Positions 17,934-24,948 of a stretch of DNA of 29,261 bases are shown here, one piece after another; within the stretch, counting starts at the first letter, position 1; every line of letters starts with the position of its first letter. The stretch spans positions 1 through 29,261 of IMG/VR virus record IMGVR_UViG_3300017783_000138; one strand, given 5' to 3'. The position numbers were made by a program, and so were the translations under genes. Origin of the DNA: a virus. The notes under the pieces are model-generated. The model was not told the DNA's origin. It saw only the letters and a program-made list of their open reading frames with translations, and did not search any database.

Positions 17934-18933
17934 TAACAAAGCTCATGCTCAGGCTAGTGACGACTTTGATTTATCGTTTAATGATGGACATAAAGTAAAG
18001 GTACAATTTAATTGTGAGGTACTATCCGGCTGTGAGTTTAAATGCAAGGGCTGCTTCGTTAACAAACTAGGATCTAATGTAGGGTCCTTCGAGAAACTAA
18101 ACAACGCAATAGATTTATTTAAGAATAATGGTTATCACGTCTCTACTATCAATATTGGCCCTACTGACCTGTTTGGCAATAATAATATTATATCTCTTTT
18201 AGAGGATGAGGTCTTTAGAGAATGCTTATCAAAAGTAACTACGATACAGTTTGTTACTACACTAGAGAACGTTGATTTACAAGTTATCGATAAACTAAAC
18301 TCAATTAAAAAACGTGATGGCTTTATGTATGACTGTAATATTCAGTTACAGCCACCTGTCAATTGGGCAGACATAAAAGATAAGATGAGTGCACTAGATT
18401 TATTCTGGGATGATCTTAACTATTACTTCGTTTATAATATGGGTAATGATGATGAGTACAATGAGCAGGTACTCGATATGTCTTTAGTAACAGATAAAGT
18501 ATTCGATTCTATACTCACACTAAATCCATCATTTTTCAGAGCACAAAAATCTAAAGTACATAAACACCTAATCGAAAAATGGAAGAAATATGACTTTAGT
18601 GATGATCTATATCCAAAGACAATTGTAGACCAAGCCCAAGGTGGCAGCCTAGAATTAAATTATACTTATTGTAATGATAGATTCTTCTGGACACCATTCG
18701 TATATGATATAGTACTCATAGGTACGGATGAGTTTGAGGTTAAGGATCCGGCCGACTTAAATAGTTGGGAAGAACCTAAAACAAACATGTTTACAAAACA
18801 GTTAATGTATGATACAGAGAATTGTAGCGGATGTGTTAATCAGATGACATGTATAGACAAAGGTGTGCTTAGCTATATGCAACATCATGCTCTAACTGCA
18901 TGCGTGTTTCCTGGTGTTGTTGCTGATAATTAA
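17917..18933 (+). CDS. Radical SAM enzyme, IGPTD-type paralogue 5
   Basis: ATGs exist at 17902, 17905 and 17917. I choose 17917 (338 residues) because GAGG at 17907-17910 sits 6 bases before it, and because the CX3CX2C cysteines then fall at 39, 43 and 46, the same numbers as in paralogues 1 and 2. The motif is GCEFKCKGCFVNK (Lys where others have Pro or Leu). NIGPTDLFG follows (GPTD at 81-84). C303, C306, C312 and C329 form CX2CX5CX16C. It overlaps the previous gene by 17 bases. Its last 65 bases overlap, tail to tail, the end of a radical SAM gene on the other strand, with no room for a separate terminator. Confidence 0.86.
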   Translation: MGIVTNNKAHAQASDDFDLSFNDGHKVKVQFNCEVLSGCEFKCKGCFVNKLGSNVGSFEKLNNAIDLFKNNGYHVSTINIGPTDLFGNNNIISLLEDEVFRECLSKVTTIQFVTTLENVDLQVIDKLNSIKKRDGFMYDCNIQLQPPVNWADIKDKMSALDLFWDDLNYYFVYNMGNDDEYNEQVLDMSLVTDKVFDSILTLNPSFFRAQKSKVHKHLIEKWKKYDFSDDLYPKTIVDQAQGGSLELNYTYCNDRFFWTPFVYDIVLIGTDEFEVKDPADLNSWEEPKTNMFTKQLMYDTENCSGCVNQMTCIDKGVLSYMQHHALTACVFPGVVADN

Positions 18934-19945
18934 ACCACATTCTCATTACACAATCGGGTAGATCTCTTTCACGATTCTTCCAATCCCATTGTGTATAACA
19001 TCTAAATCCACATTTATTCCACCACTGACACGATAGACACCCGTGCTCATCCATGTACGCCTGCATCATAGAAGCGTTGTCACCTCTATTCAATGGAGTG
19101 TTAAAGTCTGTTTTAGTATAACGATTCCACCTACAATTTGATGTACTATTATTTGGAAATATGGTAACTTTATTGAGTGCCATACAATGCATATGGTTTG
19201 ATTCGTTCTTTATAAGGTCTGCCATAGGATTAATGTCAGGGTAATTATGGTAAACAAACTTAAGGAAATCAAGATATTGAGAATCAGATGGAATTAGATG
19301 GTCGAACCCCTTATCAGGTATATAGTCATCAAAATAGAAATTATCAAACTTATTATACAAATAGTGGAAATACTCATCATCATCTGCCATAAACCTCTGT
19401 ATAGACGGAACTGTTGCAACCATATTAATTGATGTAATATAGTCTGCAAAGTACTCAATGTTTCTTCCATAGGGTCCTTTTACTGGTCGGCCATCAAAGT
19501 CATATGAACAAATAATATAAGATGGGATGCTTGCTTCATTTAAATCATCTAATAGTTTTTGTACTCTTTCTTGTTTACTAAATTGAAATGATGTAACCCA
19601 TACGACTTTAATTTCCATATCATGTTCATCATATATCTTTTTAATCTCTATAAGCAAATCATAATAATCGTTATATGCCCAATGAGATATTCTATCTTGG
19701 AATAATTCTCCGCCGACCATATTGATCTGACAGGTCTTGACCATTCCAACCATTTTCTTTATATGAGCTTCTACGAGTGGTATCTTAGAGAACATATCTT
19801 CTCGTGATAATCCGACCGTAGATTTTTTGTCATGATGACAGAACGCACAATTCAAGTGACAGTTCTCAAACAAGGTAAGTTCAATCTCACCTAAGTTTGG
19901 TCTTTTGGTTTCTAATAGCGATTTTGTAAAATCAAAGTTGTCCAA
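18869..19945 (-). CDS. Radical SAM/SPASM-domain protein
   Basis: The protein has 358 residues if the TTG at 19945 is the start. A stop codon lies directly before it in frame and no ATG occurs before the radical SAM motif. AGAAGAG on the minus strand lies a few bases upstream. C29, C33 and C36 form CX3CX2C (ENCHLNCAFCHH), and NMVGGELF is the GGE motif. The C-terminus has C-x16-C, then CX2CX5CX3C (CLSCQWWNKCGFRC), then a final Cys: a full seven-cysteine SPASM domain able to hold two auxiliary clusters. SPASM enzymes typically modify ribosomal peptides or proteins. It is the last gene of the minus operon and overlaps the upstream gene by 14 bases. Confidence 0.85.
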   Translation of the reverse strand: MDNFDFTKSLLETKRPNLGEIELTLFENCHLNCAFCHHDKKSTVGLSREDMFSKIPLVEAHIKKMVGMVKTCQINMVGGELFQDRISHWAYNDYYDLLIEIKKIYDEHDMEIKVVWVTSFQFSKQERVQKLLDDLNEASIPSYIICSYDFDGRPVKGPYGRNIEYFADYITSINMVATVPSIQRFMADDDEYFHYLYNKFDNFYFDDYIPDKGFDHLIPSDSQYLDFLKFVYHNYPDINPMADLIKNESNHMHCMALNKVTIFPNNSTSNCRWNRYTKTDFNTPLNRGDNASMMQAYMDEHGCLSCQWWNKCGFRCYTQWDWKNRERDLPDCVMRMWFNYQQQHQETRMQLEHDVAYS

Positions 19946-20333
19946 TTAGCATCTCTTCTTCGTAATACTTTCTCACGTCTGGAACCATACCTTGTTCATT
20001 ATTTTTCCAGTTAGCATACCAAAGAATATCGTCATATATAGTTTGTTCTTCACTATAAACTTTAAAATGTGGATCATGAGGTAACAAATCTATATCATTT
20101 AATACATCAAGGAAGTTTTCATTAAAGTCATTAGCAATCCAGTTTGCGTAGCATATTGCCACAAAGTATGACTTAGCTGGGTAAATCCACTCATCTACTT
20201 TCTCATGAAAATGTAGTACGGCATCATCAACTATAGAATCAGGTTTCCATACTATATCTACCTGATTTAAATCATCTGTGTGTTCAGTCGCCATCAAGTG
20301 ATAAGCTTTAGACCTTGCCTTCCATTCTTGCAT
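19932..20333 (-). CDS. Unknown small acidic protein in minus radical SAM operon
   Basis: This 133-residue acidic protein is rich in Trp and Tyr and predicted mostly helical. AGGA lies 10 bases before the ATG on the minus strand. It overlaps the upstream radical SAM gene by 26 bases and the downstream one by 14. It has one cysteine and no recognised motif. Its size and position between two SPASM-like enzymes would suit a recognition protein or a substrate, but it lacks the wing-helix pattern I would expect for a clear RiPP recognition element and lacks a repetitive tail. The function is unknown. Confidence 0.7.
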   Translation of the reverse strand: MQEWKARSKAYHLMATEHTDDLNQVDIVWKPDSIVDDAVLHFHEKVDEWIYPAKSYFVAICYANWIANDFNENFLDVLNDIDLLPHDPHFKVYSEEQTIYDDILWYANWKNNEQGMVPDVRKYYEEEMLIGQL

Positions 20334-21222
20334 AATCTAGTAGTCCTTTATATCCATTACATCCGTTTATAAGATCTTTAACATATCTATAGTGTTCAGT
20401 TAAACATTTGCCATAATAATCACATGTTCTACAAATATCTGATACATTATCTTCTTTCTCTTTATGAGTCCATTTTATATAATCATTATACGTGTCTAAC
20501 TCTAAAAAGTATTCGTTATCATTCTTATCAAATTCTAATACGCCAAACTTACCGCTCGGTGTTATATAAACATGGTCATCACTAAATGCATTATAGTGGC
20601 CAAGTAAGCAATCAGTTATCCGAGCAGCGTTTTCGAAATGAAACGCAAATTGTGTAGGATGCTCAATCCATTTTATAACAAAATCCTCAAAGTCTTTATG
20701 ACTGACATTCTGTTGATTAGCTTGATTAGATGAGTATGGTTTTATTTCTACACTCTCTACATTTCTAATCATATTAAATGTGTGGACCATGAAGTCCACA
20801 TCCATCTCAATAACTTTCTTAGATGCAAGGACAAGAACTGCTAACTCTTTGTTAGCATCCATCATATTATTTAAGACATGCTGTTGTTTTTCTCTCGCAT
20901 CAAAGTCATAGGAAACGGATAAACTAATATCATCATCACGAAAAAAATCTGGGAATGCAGATAAGTTTGTGTTTATATTTATTTCATCGTCATAGTATTT
21001 ACGAATAATATCTTTCATAGCATAGAAATAATCTGGTTTAAGTAACCCTATTTCTCCGCCATATAAATCAACGTGATTTATCTCTGGTACTTCTGATAAC
21101 CTTTGGTCTAATACATCTAAGTCAATTTTATTTCTATCACCTAATTGTTCGGGTGTTAGATAACAAAAGTCACACCTAAAGTTGCAATAGTAAGTCGGAT
21201 TGATCGATAGATTCATCGACAT
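20308..21222 (-). CDS. Radical SAM protein, short SPASM-like
   Basis: This 304-residue protein has a start fixed by AAGGAG 9 bases upstream of the ATG at 21222 (a second ATG at 21216 is too far from it). C13, C17 and C20 form CX3CX2C (YYCNFRCDFCY). LYGGEIGL supplies the GGE motif. The C-terminal part has CX2CX5C (CRTCDYYGKC) and a later Cys, with a His where a full SPASM domain would have its CX3C partner. A single earlier Cys precedes a CLLGHYNAF stretch. It may therefore hold one or two auxiliary clusters in a reduced domain. It overlaps the upstream gene by 47 bases, meaning its start is embedded in the coding end of its neighbour. Confidence 0.85.
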   Translation of the reverse strand: MSMNLSINPTYYCNFRCDFCYLTPEQLGDRNKIDLDVLDQRLSEVPEINHVDLYGGEIGLLKPDYFYAMKDIIRKYYDDEININTNLSAFPDFFRDDDISLSVSYDFDAREKQQHVLNNMMDANKELAVLVLASKKVIEMDVDFMVHTFNMIRNVESVEIKPYSSNQANQQNVSHKDFEDFVIKWIEHPTQFAFHFENAARITDCLLGHYNAFSDDHVYITPSGKFGVLEFDKNDNEYFLELDTYNDYIKWTHKEKEDNVSDICRTCDYYGKCLTEHYRYVKDLINGCNGYKGLLDYARMEGKV

Positions 21223-22237
21223 ACGGTACTACTCCTTTAGGGTCCATTCCATTTAATTCTAAGATACGAGGTGCCATGTTTTTCATTTGACGACAATGTT
21301 TCTCTACTGTACCTTCTCGTTTCATATCTCGTACTGTCTTTTTACAACCATTACATATCTCAAACATAGGACATGTATAACAAGCCATTTTCATTGTCTG
21401 TATATTAGGATCGTTTTGCAATGGTGTTTGCATGTCACCATTCATTTCTTCTTCAAAATTAATAGGATAGTCTAGGTCATCAGCTAACGATCCACACGAA
21501 TAATAGTCACCGCCGGGATTAAATGCACGTATACCCTCATCACACTTACGGTTTTGTGGACAAGTTGTGAATCCTCCTTTAAGCCTTTTCATCATTTGCT
21601 TTGTGTTAAATTCCCAATGATATAAGTCAGCGTCATATACATCTAGATATATCTGATAAATTTTACTTAACTGATATGTTGTACCTTGTACTCCTGATGC
21701 CATAGCATAGTTTAGTTTACATTCAACGTTCATTTCTTTGGCCAGTTTGACGTTATCTAATGCACGATAATCATTCATATCTGTAAGAACTGCTATGAAG
21801 TCAGGTCGCTCACCACAATATTTTAACATTGCGTCTGACACATCCCAAAAGTCTTTCTCAGTAAATTCTGTAAAATCACCTTTAAGTCTGCCTCCACCAT
21901 ATTGAAATGATGTACAGATACCCATACGGGGGTGATTAAATAGATCTACCCATTTTTCTGGTTTTACATAAAACGGCCATAGGTTTGTAGTAAACGAAAT
22001 ATGTGCAGGATATCCATGATCGTCTAAATGCTTTATAATTTCCCAATAGTATTCCGGCTTCACCATTAATGGATCACCACCATTTATTATTAAAGAATTA
22101 GTATCAGGGTATCTTTTAAGAAATTTAAATATATAATTCAGATCTAATAGACCGGCATTATTCGGGTCTATTGCTGTTGAAGAACAGAAAGAACATTTAA
22201 AATTACAGGCCTCTGTAGGCTTTACAATTAAATCCAT
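21176..22237 (-). CDS. Radical SAM/SPASM-domain protein
   Basis: This 353-residue protein has AAGGA 6 bases before the ATG and overlaps the upstream gene by 10 bases. C11, C15 and C18 form CX3CX2C very close to the N-terminus (EACNFKCSFCSS). LIINGGDPLM is the SAM-binding GGE/D-P motif. The C-terminus has CPQNRKC, a Cys in DYYSCGSL, then CX2CX5CX2C (CYTCPMFEICNGC) and a late HC. This is a full SPASM set. The NPGGDYYSCGSLADD segment is the usual SPASM strand pair before the auxiliary cluster. The substrate is unknown. Peptide or protein maturation is the commonest role of this class. Confidence 0.87.
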   Translation of the reverse strand: MDLIVKPTEACNFKCSFCSSTAIDPNNAGLLDLNYIFKFLKRYPDTNSLIINGGDPLMVKPEYYWEIIKHLDDHGYPAHISFTTNLWPFYVKPEKWVDLFNHPRMGICTSFQYGGGRLKGDFTEFTEKDFWDVSDAMLKYCGERPDFIAVLTDMNDYRALDNVKLAKEMNVECKLNYAMASGVQGTTYQLSKIYQIYLDVYDADLYHWEFNTKQMMKRLKGGFTTCPQNRKCDEGIRAFNPGGDYYSCGSLADDLDYPINFEEEMNGDMQTPLQNDPNIQTMKMACYTCPMFEICNGCKKTVRDMKREGTVEKHCRQMKNMAPRILELNGMDPKGVVPYVDESIDQSDLLLQL

Positions 22238-23259
22238 CCCTTTTCCTTCGCAAGTGTTACCATTAATGTTTTAGGTGCTGGACACACATCATCCATCCAT
22301 CTTAATTGGTGGCAGTCAGAATGACAATAATTAAATACCGGACAATCATAACAACGTGGATCTCTATCATGTAACTCACAAGATATTACTTCCATGCGTT
22401 TTGGAGATGACCTTACTTCAGCAGCAGGTGTATCTATATGTCCATACCATTCTGTTGGTGCGGCATTCGGGCAGCCCGCAACCGTACCATCTGCATTTAT
22501 AGTATGTATCTTTTGTTCACAATCTCTACAAAACGTACCGTTAAAAAATTGATTTACATCAAACTTAGCATATACAGAATCGAGGAAGCCATTCTCTACT
22601 GGATGATGTTTAGTTTTTCTATGCATTTCCATCCACCATTTATCAAGGTCGGTGTTATGTGGAAATATATCTAAGTTTAATTCAGCATTACCATTATGCG
22701 TTAATCTTTCATATGATATCTCAGATATACCAAGTGAATGCATATAGTCAGCTATTTCTAATGGATCCATCTTTACCATATCTGTTGTGACTGATATAAA
22801 ACATTTTAATCTTATGCCTAGTCCTACTAATGTTTTTACGTTGTCTTCCCATAATTCTCGTTGTCTTTCATTTGCAAATCTTATATTAGGATCCCATGAT
22901 GTAGCTACATTACCACCATCTATACAATTGACAAAGAAGTCTATGTACTCTGGTCTTAACTTAAATGTCAGATTAGTTGTAATGCCATGTGTACATCTTT
23001 CACCCCAGTTTTTCTTTGTGATATTATAAAATTCCATAATATCTTTCATAGGTGCAAGCATAGGCTCTCCACCATGATACTCAAGGTGGATTAAATTATC
23101 TTTCGTATCTAATTGATTACACCAATCCGCAGTCTTTTTTGCATCAAAATATATTTTACGACCATTTTTTCCCGACGTAAAACAATGAAAGCAATTAAGA
23201 TTGCATGTCTCCGTTGTCTTCACGTATACGATCAAGTGTTTCTGTGTCGCTAATGCCAT
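22228..23259 (-). CDS. Radical SAM/SPASM-domain protein, maturase-like
   Basis: This 343-residue protein has C19, C23 and C26 as CX3CX2C (ETCNLNCFHCFTSG) and GGEP at 63-66. A full SPASM domain is present: C-x2-C-x15-C (FCRDCEQ...VAGCPNA) followed by CX2CX5CX3C (CYDCPVFNYCHSDC) and a final Cys (DVCPAP). The layout matches anaerobic sulfatase-maturase-like and related peptide-modifying enzymes. No sulfatase is in view, so that specific role is unlikely here. The start at 23259 lies 65 bases inside the upstream cupin gene with only a weak ribosome site. The first ~8 residues could be dispensable if an internal alternative start is used. Confidence 0.86.
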   Translation of the reverse strand: MALATQKHLIVYVKTTETCNLNCFHCFTSGKNGRKIYFDAKKTADWCNQLDTKDNLIHLEYHGGEPMLAPMKDIMEFYNITKKNWGERCTHGITTNLTFKLRPEYIDFFVNCIDGGNVATSWDPNIRFANERQRELWEDNVKTLVGLGIRLKCFISVTTDMVKMDPLEIADYMHSLGISEISYERLTHNGNAELNLDIFPHNTDLDKWWMEMHRKTKHHPVENGFLDSVYAKFDVNQFFNGTFCRDCEQKIHTINADGTVAGCPNAAPTEWYGHIDTPAAEVRSSPKRMEVISCELHDRDPRCYDCPVFNYCHSDCHQLRWMDDVCPAPKTLMVTLAKEKGWI

Positions 23260-23677
23260 GGGAAGCTATTAATGCCCTTTCATAATTCAGTGCTTTGTGT
23301 TCAGTGCCTGCACGTATAGACAGTTTATCGCCTGGAGTTAAAATAACCTCTATACCATCTACCCACATAGATTTAGACCCTGCTTTACATTCTATTATAA
23401 CATCAACTGGATCTGTGTGTTTTTCGAATGTCGGGCCAAATTTAGGATTATAGAATAAATGAATTGTTCGGTCGTCAAACTTCCAATGTTTTTCCATTTG
23501 TTCTATTTTAATTGTTACTTTACTCATTGCTAAATGTTCTGCCATGAGCGCACAATACGCATAATATTCTGTAGGTTCTACATAATGTTGTAATCCATCT
23601 TCATCAATTATAGAAACATCGTGTTCATTATAACATTGCCCCGACATTAAGAATTCCTCGAATTGCTCAAATGTCAT
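23195..23677 (-). CDS. Cupin-domain protein, first gene of minus operon
   Basis: This 160-residue protein has an N-terminal helical ~60 residues followed by a single small beta-barrel of the cupin type (about residues 71-140). GPTFEKHTDPVDVIIECKAG, then W-x-DGIEVILTPGDKLSIRAGTEHKA, gives the typical 'G-x5-H-x... PGD-x4-AGxxH' pattern with H87 and H127 as likely metal ligands. AAAGGAACTAAA precedes the ATG, and a late-promoter box lies 25 bases upstream of it. It may be a metal-dependent oxygenase or isomerase, or a binding protein. Operon position suggests a role with the downstream radical SAM enzymes. It overlaps the next gene by 65 bases. Confidence 0.78.
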   Translation of the reverse strand: MTFEQFEEFLMSGQCYNEHDVSIIDEDGLQHYVEPTEYYAYCALMAEHLAMSKVTIKIEQMEKHWKFDDRTIHLFYNPKFGPTFEKHTDPVDVIIECKAGSKSMWVDGIEVILTPGDKLSIRAGTEHKALNYERALIASHGISDTETLDRIREDNGDMQS

Positions 23678-23702
23678 TTTAGTTCCTTTATAGATAGTGT
23701 GT

Positions 23703-23710
23703 TATTTATA
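23703..23710 (-). promoter_or_regulatory. T4-type late promoter for minus cupin/radical SAM operon
   Basis: Read on the minus strand, the bases are TATAAATA, the late-promoter box of T4-like phages recognised through the phage sigma factor gp55 with gp33 and the clamp gp45. It ends 25 bases before the cupin ATG, a normal leader length. It mirrors the plus-strand box at 23750-23757. Confidence 0.85.
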
Positions 23711-23752
23711 ATACCACAAAAGGTTGAAAATGTACACCTTTATATGTGGTAT
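23711..23752. repeat. Imperfect inverted repeat between divergent late promoters
   Basis: ATACCACA (23711-23718) pairs with TGTGGTAT (23745-23752), and AAAGGT (23719-23724) pairs with ACCTTT (23736-23741). The arms are continuous on the left and have a three-base ATA bulge on the right, around an 11-base loop. The right arm runs into the plus-strand late-promoter box. It may be a binding site, a hairpin that affects transcription in both directions, or a by-product of the mirrored promoters. Confidence 0.6.
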
Positions 23753-23757
23753 AAATA
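23750..23757 (+). promoter_or_regulatory. T4-type late promoter for 2OG oxygenase genes
   Basis: TATAAATA lies 25 bases upstream of the ATG at 23783, with AAAGG as ribosome site between them. It is the plus-strand partner of the minus-strand late promoter at 23703-23710, with almost the same distance to its gene. Confidence 0.85.
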
Positions 23758-23782
23758 TTGTTATATTATAAAAGGTTATATT

Positions 23783-24349
23783 ATGGAATATAAAAATCTA
23801 TGGCCAACCGTTGTTGGTAAAGGTACATTTGATAGCTCAGATCTAGTTAACTATATTTTAACTAATATGGATATGAATAACTTGCAAGGTGAATTAAATG
23901 GATATAATATCTTTGAGAATGATTCGGAACCATTAAAGAATTTTAGAGAATTAGCTTTAAAATCTTTTGATGAGTATTTAATGTCTACTGTTAATAAACA
24001 GATTAAAGATTGGGGTGGTCATGAAATAAAAGGTTGGATCACCGGGCACTGTGATGATTATAACATGACTATTCATAATCATTCAGGAGCACAGCTTTCT
24101 GCAGTATTTTATGTAATGGCAGAAGATAAAAACTCTGGTGGAGATATAGTTTTTACAGATCCTAGAGCGAATGCTAATCGTGGATATGATGATTGGTTTA
24201 ATCCTATGTTTAGTCAATATAAACATACGCCTGGAACTGGAGATTATATGATATTTCCAAGTTTTACATATCACCATGTGAATCCTTATTTCTCAAGGAT
24301 GAGAATATGCATACCAGTAGATTTATATTTATATAGAGGTAAATCATGA
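23783..24349 (+). CDS. 2-oxoglutarate/Fe(II)-dependent oxygenase-like protein
   Basis: The longer open frame from 23663 would cross the promoter, so I start at 23783, where AAAGG lies 7 bases upstream (188 residues). The C-terminal half shows the double-stranded beta-helix pattern of a 2OG-FeII_Oxy_5-like enzyme: TIHNHSGAQLSAVFYV (H98, H100), GGDIVFTDP, then GDYMIFPSFTYHHVNPY (H164/H165) and R172 or R174 as the 2-oxoglutarate anchor. The usual HxD/E first pair reads HNH here, which is tolerated or typical in this subfamily but leaves the exact iron ligands open. Such oxygenases are common in marine T4-like phages. The substrate is unknown: fibre protein, or the CHTS products. It overlaps the next gene by 4 bases. 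Confidence 0.78.
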   Translation: MEYKNLWPTVVGKGTFDSSDLVNYILTNMDMNNLQGELNGYNIFENDSEPLKNFRELALKSFDEYLMSTVNKQIKDWGGHEIKGWITGHCDDYNMTIHNHSGAQLSAVFYVMAEDKNSGGDIVFTDPRANANRGYDDWFNPMFSQYKHTPGTGDYMIFPSFTYHHVNPYFSRMRICIPVDLYLYRGKS

Positions 24350-24903
24350 AAGAATTATGGATGATGTGGGAAGCAAAGGAAGCTGATAATGTTGATGACT
24401 GGAATATTTTAGCTGAGCAATACCCTCTCGTAGATGCGAAAATTGGTCAAGAGTCAAAAGGAAAAGCTAACGAACAAGTGAGACGTAGTCAATTAAGATG
24501 GATAAACGATGATCTTATAAAAAAGAGAATGTATGATTATGCAATAGTTGCTAATAGAAGCTTATGGAATTTTGATATTAATTATATGGAAGATGTACAA
24601 CATACTAGATATCACCATGAAGATCAGGGTCATTACAATTGGCATATTGATACATTTTGGGATAATAGAATGACTTTGTATGATAGAAAAATATCTGTTA
24701 TTATTCAACTAGCAGATGGTGATGATTATGAAGGTGGAGACTTTCTTATAGACCCTCAATACCCTGCACCTCCTCGAGATATATTAAGAAAGAAAGGTAC
24801 AGTATTTGTATTCCCATCTTTTATACGGCATAAAGTTGAACCTGTGACCGCAGGTACGCGAAAATCTTTTGTAACTTGGATAGAAGGACCGGCTTTTAGA
24901 TAA
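24346..24903 (+). CDS. Prolyl-hydroxylase-like 2OG/Fe(II) oxygenase
   Basis: This 185-residue protein carries the complete catalytic set of the prolyl-4-hydroxylase/PKHD-type family: H100 and D102 (YNWHIDT) and H162 (SFIRHKVEP) for iron, and R172 (GTRKSFVTW) for 2-oxoglutarate. In between lies the typical RKISVIIQLAD...YEGGDFLI strand pair. Fe(II), oxygen and 2-oxoglutarate would be used to hydroxylate a peptide side chain, often proline. It starts in an ATGA overlap with the preceding oxygenase. A collagen-like GPP-rich fibre encoded at 8740-10176 is a natural candidate substrate, though hydroxylation of another virion protein is equally compatible. Confidence 0.88.
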   Translation: MKELWMMWEAKEADNVDDWNILAEQYPLVDAKIGQESKGKANEQVRRSQLRWINDDLIKKRMYDYAIVANRSLWNFDINYMEDVQHTRYHHEDQGHYNWHIDTFWDNRMTLYDRKISVIIQLADGDDYEGGDFLIDPQYPAPPRDILRKKGTVFVFPSFIRHKVEPVTAGTRKSFVTWIEGPAFR

Positions 24904-24912
24904 AAAAATTAA

Positions 24913-24920
24913 TATAAATA
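24913..24920 (+). promoter_or_regulatory. T4-type late promoter for neck genes
   Basis: TATAAATA lies 28 bases upstream of the gp13 ATG, in the only sizeable gap (45 bases) after the oxygenase genes. It marks the return to core virion genes after the accessory cassette. Confidence 0.85.
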
Positions 24921-24936
24921 GAGTAAATAAACTCTA
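24919..24936 (+). other. Small hairpin in gp13 leader
   Basis: TAGAGT (24919-24924) and ACTCTA (24931-24936) form a 6-bp perfect stem around AAATAA, just downstream of the late-promoter box and before AGGATATTAAAATG. It lies near the expected 5' end of the late transcript, where it could protect the mRNA or affect translation. It lacks a T-run and is not a terminator. Confidence 0.45.
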
Positions 24937-24948
24937 TAGGATATTAAA

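Noticed and set aside
18934-18990. A transcription terminator between the convergent operons
   Set aside because: I found no stem followed by a T-run on either strand near the junction, and the coding ends overlap.
22228-23259. Anaerobic sulfatase maturase as the specific function
   Set aside because: The SPASM layout is similar, but no sulfatase gene is present and many peptide-modifying enzymes share this layout.
23663-23782. Upstream extension of the first 2OG oxygenase
   Set aside because: It would place coding sequence across both late promoters and overlap the divergent cupin start. The ATG at 23783 has a proper ribosome site.
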